Origin: Scolanthus callimorphus
Lineage: Eukaryota; Cnidaria; Anthozoa; Actiniaria; Edwardsiidae
NCBI GenBank assembly: GCA_033964015.1
Contig: CM066914.1
Coordinates: forward strand, 17,439,637 to 17,503,636
Reading direction: 5' to 3'
Length of the DNA stretch: 64,000 nucleotides
Part shown: one piece after another, positions 24,701 to 35,600 of the stretch
Layout of the letters: each line of letters opens with the position of its first letter
How positions within the stretch are numbered: the first letter of the stretch is position 1
The notes under the pieces: model-generated
The model's database searches: none
The model's input: only the letters and a program-made list of their open reading frames with translations
What the model was told of the DNA's origin: nothing
Made by a program: the position numbers and the translations under genes

Positions 24701-24949
24701 TCGATCAGTCAAATGAATCGTAATCAAAATGAGCAAGTCTGGACAGTAAATAAAGAATCAGTAAATTAAATGCTTGTCCATATGTATTAGACTGTTATAA
24801 GTGTTTACCTTTGAAGTGTGTTGAGGGGACAGGTGGTTGCTTGTGTTCTCGTCGCCTTTTGTGTTGATCTCCTGAAGTTTCCTTCCATCAAGTATCGACC
24901 TCAGTCGCGCTCGCACATCAGGAACGGATTTCTTACCCTCTTGGGACAT
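21726..24949 (-). CDS. Unrecognised basic, probably disordered protein; four phase-0 exons
   Basis: I do not recognise this protein. Four exons on the minus strand join without changing frame: 24809-24949 (47 codons, starts MSQEGKKSVPDVRARLRS, donor GTAAAC), 23779-23982 (68 codons, starts ISASGKAKKPRKLPS, weak donor GTTGGC), 22765-22899 (45 codons, starts MSKGETMTKGGTALLPEA, donor GTAACT) and 21726-21875 (50 codons, contains RPRYGPSGPKAVPVQ, donor GTATCA). Every exon length is a multiple of three and the acceptors end TAG. The product is rich in Lys, Arg and Ser, without membrane segments or a signal peptide. If the last donor is not used, translation ends after VSIRRGY. Further exons to the left were not found. 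The consistent phases are the main support; function is unknown. Confidence 0.6.
22470..22575. mobile_element. Truncated copy of the GGACGATTCCA...GCTATAA MITE
   Basis: Shares AATGGACGATTCCA, GAGCTATAAG, CAACTACCAG and GACATGCAGCGCGCGC with the fuller element at 57018-57185. Confidence 0.5.
23280..23574. mobile_element. GGAATCC-array element with CCCTGT target duplication
   Basis: Ends TCGCCCCATGTAAGGTAATC and GATTACCTTACACGGGGCGA are inverted copies. Direct repeats CCCTGT lie immediately outside (23274-23279 and 23575-23580). The interior is a degenerate array of GGAATCCGGAATCC-like words in which ORFs on either strand are accidental. Confidence 0.8.
23637..23760. repeat. Dispersed repeat (GTCGCGCCGTTCCAAT), intact copy
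   Basis: Matches the two halves of the interrupted copy at 3261-3608. It lies directly beyond the donor of the 23779-23982 exon. Confidence 0.55.
24177..24436. repeat. 32-bp minisatellite (AGTCGACTGGCTTTCTCTCG) split by a MITE
   Basis: Units starting AGTCGACTGGCTTTCT(C/G)TCG and ending GGGATGAAAACCC occur at about 24177, 24209 and 24392, with a fourth start at about 24424. The 24238-24384 element separates the second and third units. Confidence 0.75.
24238..24384. mobile_element. MITE with G-rich arms, TIR GGCGTAGCCAGG (copy 1)
   Basis: Left CAGCGGCGTAGCCAGGAATT and right CCTGGCTACGCCCCTG pair; poly-G tracts lie inside each end. The core AACATGGGACGAAAAT and CTCCAGCAAATACA is shared with the copy at 56648-56807. 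AAAAC flanks both sides, a possible 5-bp target duplication. Confidence 0.75.
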
Positions 24950-25320
24950 TGATAAGTCGCATAACTTTTTCAAGGAAAGCTGAACCTTTGAGCGTCGTTA
25001 AGCGTTTTATCAGGAACAGATTTCACGAGGTTACGATTTTGGCGGGTGAATCGAAGACCTGTTTACCAAGGGGCAGCTATTAGAAGCAACTGACGCAACA
25101 CGATCCGGGTCGTTTATTCATAAACAAATATTTTCAGTAAACAGAAGGGCTCTGACTTGACTGCAAGGCTAATTTGGAAGAAAAAAGGTTTCAAATGATC
25201 TCCAGGCTTATCGCTATTTTTCTTTACTTTTCGGGGAATGTGTGACGGGGAATGTGTGACCGGGAATGTGTTTCGTCTTGGGAAACAGCAGCGTCACGCA
25301 AAGTCGAGAAAAAGTCTGCT

Positions 25321-25424
25321 ACCAGCCTAGTCCCTGGCATTATGGGCGGGCTTCCTGTGGTTACGAAGGAGGACACTGCAGGACCTATTAACATATGGAA
25401 CCCGACGCTAGGAACTAGGCTGGT
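25321..25424. mobile_element. Small inverted-repeat element, TIR ACCAGCCTAG
   Basis: ACCAGCCTAGTCCC at the left and GGAACTAGGCTGGT at the right bound 104 bp of non-coding sequence. Confidence 0.5.
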
Positions 25425-25975
25425 CAGTCACTTGGGCCAAACCCAGTGCCAGTCCATTCAACTTTTCTTTTTTACTATACTAGGCGCCAAATTTTCGGCA
25501 ATCCTCAGTAGATCTACCCAGCAATTTTCAATCAGTTGACAGCAATAGCTAAGGCTGCATTCATTATGTATACTACAGGGGGGGCAGAGGATTTTTTTTT
25601 TGACAATGCAAAATTTTCAGATCCCCCATGGCACAACATATTTTTACGAATCCCCCTCTTGGTCAGAAGTTCCCCCCCCCCTCCCTATATGTCGAGGTAG
25701 GGTCGCGTCAATAACATTTTTTCAAAAGATGCAGAACAAGGCTCAATGATAAAAAATACAAAGCGTAAAAATGCAAATAAAAATCATAGGTGCCTGTACT
25801 CTTTTGTGTGTAGTGACTTTCTACCAAGTGTTCTGGTGCGGTTCTCGATTGGAACCTTACTACATTGACTGAGTATCATTTATAGTGTATTTGATTGATT
25901 GGTTTGTTTTCCGTTGTGCCCGCGAAGCGCGCAGCAATTTTGACATAAGGCTACAAGACCATTAATCAAAAGTCC

Positions 25976-26195
25976 ATTCTCGTACCCAGAGCTCCCCAGC
26001 TCGTCTGCTCGCAGGAGAGGCTCTGGGGACATTCATTTGAGGGCCGTCGCTGATTCGCTAATTTTGAGCGTTGGAGCATGCGCTGAAAGGTCTTTCTCTC
26101 TGCGGCTCTGTATTAAATCTCGCGCATGCGTCAGTGGCTGTCACTAGAGCCTCCCCCGTGAGGTTACGAGCCGGGGAGCTCTGGATTCGAGAATG
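25976..26195. mobile_element. MITE, TIR ATTCTCGTACCCAGAGCTCC (copy 1) with 10-bp flanking repeat
   Basis: The TIRs ATTCTCGTACCCAGAGCTCC and GGAGCTCTGGATTCGAGAAT bound 220 bp. TCAAAAGTCC lies directly on both sides (25966-25975 and 26196-26205), which fits a 9-10 bp target duplication as made by Mutator-like transposases. Confidence 0.8.
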
Positions 26196-26349
26196 TCAAA
26201 AGTCCAAAGGCGTTTTTGTCTGGCAGACAAAAGTCACTGAAAGAGGACCTCGGTGGAATTGTGGTAAAACAAGAAGGCCTTAACAATTTTTTAAGTTTAA
26301 AGGTCTTTATACGCGCGAAGCGCGCAGCTATTTTCAACATATCGGTTGA

Positions 26350-26576
26350 CATTCTCTTACCCAGAGCTCCCCGGCTCGTCTCCTCGCGGGGGAGGCTCTG
26401 GTGACAGCCACTGACGCATGCGCGAGATTTTATACAGAGCCGTTGAGAGAAAGATCTTTCTGCGCATGCACCAACGTTCAAAACCAGCCAACCAGCAAAG
26501 GTCCTCAAATGGATGTCACCAGAGCCTCCCCTGCGAGGTGAGAACGAGCCGGGGAGCTCTGGGTACGAGAATAGTG
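26350..26576. mobile_element. MITE, TIR ATTCTCTTACCCAGAGCTCC (copy 2, inverted) with 9-bp flanking repeat
   Basis: Same family as 25976-26195 but in opposite orientation (the GACGCATGCGCGAGAT block is the complement of ATCTCGCGCATGCGTC in copy 1). ATCGGTTGA occurs on both sides (26341-26349 and 26577-26585), a 9-bp target duplication. Confidence 0.8.
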
Positions 26577-26796
26577 ATCGGTTGAAAGAGGGTAAATACA
26601 CGATAATAGTAGTGCAAGTGATATTTCTTCAGGAGGTTCAAACTCGGTGTTTAAAATATATATAATACCACAAAAATATGCATCCCCCCTTCATGTTTTG
26701 AAAAAAAACTTGACATCCCCCCCTTTTCCAGTTGCTAAATTTTGAGATCTCCCCTCAAAATCCTCTCCCCCCCCCCCCCCCCCACCCACGCCGAAT

Positions 26797-26903
26797 TACC
26801 CTGCTAGCAGAGGTTTCAAAACAATCACGCAAACTATCAGACACGCGAACAACTTTGCTAGCCAATAAAAGACTAACAGAAAGAAACCTCTGCTAGCAGG
26901 GTA
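26797..26903. mobile_element. 107-bp Mutator-like MITE with perfect 9-bp target duplication
   Basis: TACCCTGCTAGCAGAGGTTT and AAACCTCTGCTAGCAGGGTA are perfect inverted copies. ACGCCGAAT flanks the element exactly on both sides (26788-26796 and 26904-26912). Perfect ends and an intact duplication imply a fairly recent insertion. Confidence 0.9.
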
Positions 26904-26912
26904 ACGCCGAAT

Positions 26913-28503
26913 GTTCAACGCGGGTTCAACATCATTGAACATGACTCAGAACGGTGTTCAACTTGATTCAACACTATTCAACTTTTCCCGAAGTTACGTT
27001 TTCAGTGAGTTAGAAAGCGCTAAACATGGATCGAACAACGTTAAAGACATCGCTGAGGGCCCTGAAAGCTTGTTCTTAAGAAATTGCAGAAGAAACATTC
27101 ACAATTTTGAATCAAATGTGGAACTGATTTGGCCCCAGTCTAGAGCTTAAGCGTGTATAGGAACGTGGAATATAACCCTGGTCTTTTCAAAATGGGCTAG
27201 ACCGCATCGAAGACCTGACGATTTTCCGTTCTCTTTTTAACTAGTAATAGTTCTCACTAGAGCTGCCCCCGTGCTTTTTAAACTGTAGATGTAATAAGTA
27301 TTCAATTAACATTTTTACAGCTGTTTCAGACAACACGCGAACCCACCGTTATCAGCTTGTTGGAGTTTGTCAGTTGTATTACAAAACCGTTAAGATACAT
27401 GTGAAATTCTATAAGCCGAAACTCTACAAACAATTCTAACCAAAAGTACGAAAAGCCGTCAAAACTCTTACGAAACTCTAGCGAAATACCGAAAATTCTT
27501 CTGAAAACTATTGTGTCACAATTCCAAAACGACTATTAATACACATTCTTACTCAGAAACACTTGCGCACAAAAATCTTGTTTGAAAACTATATGAATAT
27601 GAATACTTGAAAGCTTAAAGCCAATTGATCTTTCCGGAAATACTTACAACGGAGAACAGAACACAAGACTTTAGACTCTCGTTGGCTGTCTCTGCTTCGC
27701 GACTTCTCTGCTTTTGCTCTTTTTCAATCGCTGCTCCCTAATAACCTATATCTGCGTTTTTGAAGCTATTTGCTCAGCAAATCGCTTCTTAGTCATCGCC
27801 CTCGAACTATGTGACTATGTGACTATGTGGCTATGTGAGTATGCCACTTCGCGGGAATCGTCCAGCTTGCACTCCATGTTGCTTCTGTTTCTACATTGAT
27901 TATACTTCAGTCGCACAAGAATCACGGGTCATGAAGTTTCTGCCTTACAAATATTTGAATTGAGCCAATCATAGCACTGCATCACCTTTACCCTCCCCTC
28001 CCTTGCTACATCAACCGGTACGTCTCCCCACCATCCCCTCCCTTGTATCATCATGGCATGGCGCCGGGTATCCTGTGCCTCGTCCCTTCTCCCATCTAAG
28101 CACCTTACCTTTGCAACATATATATAGGTCACATAGGCCAATCAGTCGTCCATGTGGGACGAGCATTTTCTTCTTGGAGGTGATGTGAATTGAGCATGCT
28201 CTCGGTATCACGTCATACATGCCCACCATCGTGTATTATTTAGGATATTTCCATAACGACAAGTATAAGTATGGCTAAGGTACTAAAACGTTGACAATAT
28301 TGAAGTTGCCACTGAGCATGCGCAATATGTTTTTTTTAAATTTTATTGCTACAAGAGATCAAATCACGCCAGAGTGTTTGAAAATAAAACCTTTCCTCAG
28401 TTTTGTGCTGCATGTTTTCAACGTCGTGCTGCTTTGTTCCGATCACCTAATTTACGAGGTGGATGTTTGCGAGTTTAGTCAGTGAATTACGATCGATCAG
28501 TTA
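26913..28503. other. No gene recognised
   Basis: Starts with a TTCAAC-rich stretch (26910-26990) that looks like a repeat remnant. A GTGACTAT short tandem occurs near 27810-27840. Open frames (for example 26911-27150 plus) lack recognisable domains. Confidence 0.4.
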
Positions 28504-28657
28504 CACTCTTTTTTTTATAAGAACGTCTAAGAATCGACTTCAGCCTGGGCAAAATCAGGAATTTTTTACAGTAAATGTATCAGAATGTTCTTAATCTTTG
28601 GCCATATTTCAGCCTTGACGTTCTTATAAAAAAGGTTCTTATAAAGAAAAAAGAGTG
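28504..28657. mobile_element. TA-flanked MITE, TIR CACTCTTTTTTTTATAAGAA
   Basis: CACTC plus a T tract and ATAAGAAC at the left pair with GTTCTTATAAAGAAAAAAGAGTG at the right; TA lies on both sides. It resembles the 20883-21366 element in layout (TA target, GTTCTT core) though not in terminal sequence. Confidence 0.7.
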
Positions 28658-28888
28658 TATTAATCGAGCGTGGAATACAGCAAACGCTGGTCGAAATTGA
28701 CAAAGAACTATCCATTAAAGCACAAGACATAGACAAATATGGATGAAACTGAAAGGGGAAAAACATTACAGGTAAGATATGAGAAAGAAGAAGTCTAAGA
28801 AATCAGTTCCGAGATCGAAATCTTATCGAATCCGAGGACGACTTCGAATTGTATCTATAAATAATAAAAGTTCCTCACAAATTACGTG

Positions 28889-28955
28889 ACCTACTCGGTG
28901 GCCTAGTGGTATGATTCTGGGCACTTTAAGATAAGGTCCGGGGATCGCATCCCGA
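28889..28955 (+). pseudogene. tRNA-like sequence (tRNA pseudogene or SINE head)
   Basis: TGGCCTAGTGGTATGATTCT resembles a tRNA A box and D arm of the Pro/Gly type, and GGGGATCGCATCCCGAG a B box and T arm. The anticodon stem does not pair, so it is not a functional tRNA. A T-run after it could act as a Pol III terminator. Confidence 0.45.
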
Positions 28956-29106
28956 GATGACAATGCTTTTTTTTTTTTGCATTTTCCTCAAAGGCAAGTG
29001 TGTTTTGTGTTTTCTTACCCGACGTGTCGTGATTAAAAAAGGCATGTTTTATTCCAAATCGATAGGGAAAGGGTAGAACTTCTTCACTCTTCAAACAATA
29101 AAGTAT

Positions 29107-29378
29107 TTACCACCGTATGCATTGCTACGCGACCTCAACATTCACTGTTGGGCGATTGGCGATTTTACGCAAGAAAATTGTTGTCAGTTTTCTTGAACCG
29201 GAAAGTTAAAGATTCGAGTCAAAGAAGTCAAAGGATAGCTTAAAACCATGTTGGTTGATTTTGCAATCAATGTCGGCCCGCTGAATGGCCGAATCCAGCG
29301 TTTTGGTTTGATTGACGGCTAAAAATCGCCAATCGCCCATCGAATTTTGAGGTCGCGTAGCAATGCATACAGTGGTAA
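29107..29378. mobile_element. Inverted-repeat element, TIR TTACCACCGTATGCATTGC
   Basis: TTACCACCGTATGCATTGCT, with GCGACCTCAA, pairs with TTGAGGTCGCGTAGCAATGC, then ATACAGTGGTAA. A second inverted block GGGCGATTGGCGATTTT/AAAATCGCCAATCGCCC lies inside. Confidence 0.75.
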
Positions 29379-30160
29379 GTAAAAGTTGCCAGTGAGCATA
29401 TGCACAATATTTTCTGAATTTATCGCCTGCTTTAAGTAAAACAAAACTAAAATGAAAATTAACACCGCATCGCTTTAACCGGTGACGCCATTTAAACAAG
29501 TCTAATCTTTTTTCTCATTATCAGCCCATGGAGCAAAGGTACCGAAGAACATCAGCAAATAGCTTCCCGTACGCTCTGCGTACCTATGTTTATACCAGCT
29601 ATCACCTAAAGCTGCTAAAGAGCTTATAATAGAACTCAATTTAACAGAACTAAAAAACGCGTTCCGCCCTTGCCAGATTTCCGGTCAACAAAGGTACTAT
29701 TATTTTAACCTACTTAGTATACTTTAGAGGCAACCATTACACAGCAGACAGCGCACACATCGGAAGAAGACAAACACGCCTACTTCTCCCTTGTGCTGAT
29801 GCAAAAAATAATAATTCTAAAGTCCTCTTTCTAAGTTTTGTGAACTTATAAAAAGGAAATCTTGTCGGTAAATTATCACATTCTTTCGTAGCGGACCTAT
29901 TGTTAAGCACAATAGCAACCATTTTGAATGCTTTACTACTATTATGAGGTTTAGAGCTCTAAGCTTTGTGAACATTCAAGTTTACACAGCCACAGCAGCT
30001 CAACATTTGCTAATTCTGAACTATGGATTGCACTGACTGACTTCGGCCAAGCGTCTTCTTAGAGTTTTTGGTGATTTGTTAAATGTCACGACAATTTGTT
30101 GTGAATGTTTAGAATTTTTATTGTCCGCCAGTGACAACAGTAGAGGTCTCAAACCCACGC

Positions 30161-30284
30161 TGCGAGTCACGTGATCTGGTCATCCAATCATAAACGTTAC
30201 CCAAGACCTTTTGCGGGCCCTTTGCGAGTCACGTGACCTGATCATCCAATCATAAACGTTACCCAAGACCTTTTGCGGGCCCTG
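30161..30284. repeat. 62-bp tandem duplication
   Basis: Two units beginning TGCGAGTCACGTGA at 30161 and 30223 and ending CTTTTGCGGGCCC differ at a few positions only. Confidence 0.85.
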
Positions 30285-30697
30285 CTCCGACGGATCGAGA
30301 TTTTTTCTGCCATATGTACCATATACCCTTATATTTTCTCTTTACGCGGGGATTCTATAATGCCTCCTCCCTGCGGGGGCAATAATAATAAAACGCCGTA
30401 TCGCCTATCCTAGCACAAAAAAGACCTTAGTACAAGCTCGTAAACCAGTCCCTTTAAGGGCATGTTTGGTCAAACGGAATTTAGCTTCAGCCTCAGGTTT
30501 GTCAAAGGTCATGGCTAGAAGGGATAACGCAGAAAAGAAGGTGATTAATAACTCATAGGCTTCACGACAGAACGAACCTACCTATGCCATGTAGCTTCGT
30601 TCTATTGTTTATGCCTATGCATTATTAATTATTAGTATATACCAAATTAGTGAATAGTCATTCTGATTGGTTCCTGAAATAGTAAATATCAAACACT

Positions 30698-31105
30698 CCC
30701 GGGGGGGGTTCTCCCATGTAAGAGTGATAGGGGTGCTCGTCGGGACATCGGAAAATATACCCTAAAAAATACCAGGACATAAAAAATCAAACCCCTAAAA
30801 ATACCTTATAAAACAAAAGACCCCTAAAAAATACCAACAATAAACCTTTTTTGTTATTGTTTTTCATCTCAAAACAAGCTTAGTTTAGAGCTATAAATGA
30901 ACAAAGAAAGAAAGAAGACGTTTTGCTTGGTTTGTGACCCTGTCATTCATTTGCGTACCCCTAAAAAATACCATTTATCAGTGAAAGCCACAATGTTTTT
31001 CCGATAACCCCTAAAAAATACCTGAGAGTCGATTTTGACCCCTAAAAAATACGACGAGCACCCCTATCAGGTCGACATGTGAAGAACCCCCCCCCCCCCC
31101 CCGGG
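30698..31105. mobile_element. MITE with CCCGGGGG ends and 8-bp target duplication
   Basis: Inverted ends run from CCCGGGGGGGG through GATAGGGGTGCTCGTCG, mirrored at 31050-31105. CAAACACT flanks both sides (30690-30697 and 31106-31113), consistent with a hAT-type 8-bp duplication. The interior repeats CCCCTAAAAAATACC and related words many times. Confidence 0.85.
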
Positions 31106-31829
31106 CAAACACTATTTACTGTTTTGAGAAAACTTTCAAAATGGCGGCTCTTTTCGCGCGCGATACTGCGTTTTGAATCTTTTAAAACCGTATTTTATTC
31201 TACTGATTTGGTATATACTAAAACTTCGCGTCTCGGTATATATCCACCGATATTCACCTCCCCTTCGGGTGATAGTTTTTAATTATTAAAATCACCTTCA
31301 CTGTGAGTATCCCATCTAGCCCTGACTGATCCGGGTGAAGTTGCAGACTCGTACCCAGTCACATCTTATCAGGATAATTATGGAGATGAGAGTTCAATTG
31401 TGAAATTTAAATCTTCTTGGAAGCAATTGTTGATGGTGAAATTTTTAGTTCTAATAGTTCTATGCACACAAAATACCTTAACTACGCTCACACAAAAGGC
31501 TGCAATTAAACGATCAGCAGAGAGACTTCTACTTTATCAAGCTTCAATGGATTTTAGATAAAAGGCAGTTGTCCGTGGTAAATGTATACTTGTCATATTT
31601 AGGGCAATCAGCACCTACAGTCTGTATTGTTTTGTTGTTGTTGTCTTGTTCGATGGGATGAAATGATATGTACCAATGCACATACCGGGAATTGATTTTA
31701 AAGAAACACATCAGCTGACCACGATATACACAAACTGTTAATTTGTTATCTTGCCACACATCCAATCTTTCCTGAGCTGCTTTGAGCATTGAGCTTTTCG
31801 TTACGTGTGACTTTGAGAAGGACATCGAA

Positions 31830-32608
31830 TCAATCATAGACAGGCATGTGGTGATCAATATAGATGAGGTCTTGTTTATATGGCTGAGGAACACAACCTT
31901 TTTTGTTGTCACAACTGAAGCCTTGGGGACAACAGTGCTTGCCATCCGCACAACACGTAGCACTAGGAAGCGGGCAGCGATGGTGTTGACCAGCGGGACC
32001 AGTGCAGCATGTACAGCTCTCGCTAGTGCAACCACAGCTTGACTTCTGCGCATGCGCATTCCTCGGCACAAAGCGGATTGTGTAATCGATTATCAAGGCC
32101 GTCTTGGGTACAGGTGAGGCCTTCCTAGATTTCACTGGGAGCCTTTTGAAGAACATCGGCTGTACTTTTCGTCCCTTAACGCACTTTCCAGACTTCACAA
32201 CACAAGTGAACCCGTTGGGGCAGCAGTGTGTCTCATCATCACAGCAGACCGCAGACGGCAGAGGACAACAACCGTATCCCCCTGTTTTGATCTTACAACA
32301 TGTCTCTCCGGTGTTACAGGAAGAGCCGTCATCACAATTAACCACACCATAACGCGCCTTCAGAGGTTGCTGACGATCAGACGGATGATGCGGAATCATC
32401 GGAACGGACTCGGCGCTGCACTGACAGGTAGTGGAGCTCGCATCACAGTGGTAACCGCATGGGCAACAGTGCAGGTGATCTGGGCAGCAGACAGCATTCG
32501 GTAACGGACAACAACCGTAGTAACCCGAGGTCAGTTTACAGCATGTCTCGTAGTCATAGCACTGAGAGTTGTCTGGACAGATGATGAAGCTCGCGCCTGA
32601 CACTTTAT
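31830..32608 (-). CDS. Granulin gene, terminal coding exon
   Basis: Acceptor TGATACAG precedes ATAAAGTGTCAGG. It encodes two standard granulin domains ([10 protein letters not shown] to [17 protein letters not shown] to CPNGFTC) and a third, divergent one ([12 protein letters not shown] to CPQGFSC), joined by longer linkers than in the tandem array, and ends with HHMPVYD and a stop at 31830. The diverged sequence suggests it is older than the array. Confidence 0.85.
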
Positions 32609-35600
32609 CTGTATCACGAATAACAAAAAATATTATACGACTGTGACGTCATTTTAACCATATAAGGTCAAAATTGAGTGCGGATATGGAGTCGTATTAC
32701 ACGGTTGAAAGCCGTATTACATTCTAGCAAACCGGTTACGAACCGGTTTTGTGCGCGCAGTTGAATTGCTTTCCGATCGTGTGCTAGTCAAATCACGTAC
32801 GTTTTTTAGTGAATTGAAAGGAGAAGAAATTATTTTCGTTCGTCGTATAATGAATAAATTATTAGATGAAACATACGTCCGCAACTCGTACAACATCCGC
32901 CCATATTACCCGAAAAAACATCTAATGAGATTTAGAAAATAACACCTATGTTGTATTGTGAATGTGCGCATTCTGATTGGTTAAAAAGCGTGTTTGTATG
33001 AGACCTGAGAACACGATTGTCACGCAACGCTGTCGCGCGTGTGTATGTTATTTTCTAAAAGCAATAAAAATACTTTCTGCGTGCTCTCTGGTTTCTTACA
33101 AACACTCGGGGAATGTTGGTCGAACTGATAAACTTGAAAGACACTCGCCTTCGGCTCGTGTCTTTCAAGTTTTGATCAGTTCTCCCAACATCCCCCTCGT
33201 GTTTGTAAGAAAGCAGAGAGCACGCGGAAAGTACTTTTATTGCTTAAATATATACATTATATGGCGAAAATAAGTATTTATGCCTTAACTCAATTTAGTT
33301 TCTTTATCGGTTTGAAATATCAAATTAGCTTTGGAGCCGGTGCAGCAGGTTTGGAGTGTGACAGTCACAAATTATAGCACCCCTTCTTAACGGTATCTTT
33401 GCTCTCGCCTTCGCTGAGGCAAATCCGTGTAAAATGCACGATGGCTAATTTTGTCTTTATTTTTGTGCCCCCTGCCCCACAAACATTTTGTTCTCATAAA
33501 CGCCCTTGTCTCTTGTAACGCCGAAGCTCACCCCAGCAATCGTACTACTGGAGGTGTACTGTTTTGACAAAAAAAAAAACACGTAGCTATTGACAGTGAC
33601 AAGAATAAAAAGAATAGCTACTCGTAAAATAGGAGATGAGAGCTGTTGGTTCAAAATCATACGGGGCATTAAATAGTAATTCTGTACAACGGTGCGCCAC
33701 GTTGTATCTGAAACAGCTGTAATGGGCAATTCAGAAAATATATGTACCCCGGGGGCGGGCGGCATTTGGAAATTCTGAATGGGAGGAGGGTTTTCATGCT
33801 CGGAATTCTGCCTGCATGGGTTTTTTCGAAGCTGGAAGCTAGTATAACCTCTTAGGAATTCTATATGCATGGGAGGGGGTAGCAATTTTGGAAATTCTGG
33901 ATGTATGGGGGAGGGGGGGGGGGGGGGGGGGGGGGTCAATAGCCTGCTCGCTAGCCTGCTCGCAGGCGTTGGAGGGTAGTTTTAGGTCGAGAAACGCGAG
34001 TTTGCTTTCGCTTGGCCGCCATCTTGGATTTGTTTCTGAGTCGCCGCCCAACGTCCGTGACGCTTCCGGTTCATGTCCAATAGCGATACGCATCGTTGCG
34101 TTTCATGACAGCTATCACTCATTTCAGAGCGTTCTGTTCAAAACAAATTCAGTTCCAGATAAACGTACGATATTTTCTCACAATGATTGTAGCAAACGCC
34201 GTCAAAACCCATTTATAAATACAGGACTACCTGCTCAAACAACTGCGAACAATAGCTGCCGTTTTTTGTTCTTTCTCGTTTGTCTTAATTACGGGGAATT
34301 TATTTAGTAGGTCGTGGGAAAACTTGCGTAAATCTCAACTCGACAAGAGAATCCAACCACACTACGACACTAGCACACTGCTGCGAGTGCTGAAACTTCT
34401 ACCGCAAATTGTGACTTCTCGGCAATATTTGTCCCAGCGAAATATAGCTGCTGTTGAATACGGGCAATTCCATAGTAAGCCTTCGTGCTAAAACTTCTGT
34501 AAATCTCAACTCGAAGAGGAAACCAACGAGTATAAACGAGCCACGACACTGCTGCGTGTGCAAACTTTTGCCGCAAATGATATACTCGGCACTTTCCCAA
34601 CGGGCTTTTTCCAAATCCTTTGGTGATAACAGCCATTACAGCCTTGCCTCTCAGCATACTTTTTACAGCCAGTTTTTGTTCAGGCTTTATAAACTAGCTA
34701 TCCTCTATCCTTCGATTATTGAACTATTATTGAAAATATAAACGCTCGTATCGCATTACACTGTACCCTTGTGTTGGCGTGACGAGTGATGCCTCCGACC
34801 GACCAATCAGATTGCTTCGTCCGCCGGTGGACGAAATTCAAAATAGCGACTCAGAAAAGCATAGTTTTCGGGCAGGCGTTCTTTTCGCCTTGCCTTCCCG
34901 CCCCCCCCCCCCCCCCCCCCCCAATTTGTCACGTTTTGTCACAAATCCAAGATGGCGGCCAAGCGAAAGCAAACTCGCGTTTCTCAGGCTAGGGGGTCAA
35001 AAACTAGTGCAGCCCGCCCCCGGGGTTGGGTACATATATTTTCTGGAATTGCCCAATAACATTAATTTGAGTCGGCAAAAAGCGATATTTCGTCGTCATG
35101 AAAAACGCGGATCTCTGTTTTTTTTTATTTCAGTCTTTGCCACATTTTTGGAGAAGACTGACGTTCTGAACCGTAGCCTTAGGAAACCCAGAAACAAAAA
35201 CAAACGAGAAACAACTTGCTTACCTGTCCTTTTAGCGATGGTCTTAAGAACTGCTAAACTTTTCAAGGTTAAGATTCCATCCCTGTTCTTTCCTTCCTTC
35301 TTTCGCATGGCCGACGTCTTCTTCACAAGGGTATGACACTGGATCCTTTGTAACACGCTCCACTTGAGGTGTCGCATGAATACCCTTGAGGACAGCAGTG
35401 AATATGGTCGTGACAGCACACAGCATTTGGTAATGGACAACAGCCATATTGTCCGGACGACAGTTTGCAACATGTGTTGCCAGAAGGGCAGAAATCGCCA
35501 TTTGGGCACTCTACATCTTGAGCGGGTTTCTTTGTCGTCATATCTGTATTCCTTGTTGACCATGGTATAGATGTTAATCCTTTGTTGCATGTTCCTGCTG

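Larger units (their letters stand above)
25575..26785. mobile_element. Foldback with poly-G/poly-C ends, holding two nested MITEs
   Basis: GGGGGCAGAGGATTTT near 25577 pairs with AAAATCCTCTCCCCC near 26757, and the adjacent blocks (ATTTTCAGATCCCCC, CATATTTTTACGAATCC) pair with AAATTTTGAGATCTCCCC and the region near 26680. The interior carries elements at 25976-26195 and 26350-26576. Confidence 0.6.

Noticed and set aside
26164..26601. 145-aa minus frame
   Set aside because: It runs through two inverted MITE copies and has no protein features.
32751..32942. 63-aa plus frame between the granulin exons
   Set aside because: No motif or splice partner; intronic and on the opposite strand.
33839..34307. 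Proline- or glycine-run open frames near 33.9 and 34.9 kb
   Set aside because: Produced by poly-C/poly-G tracts of the foldback element.
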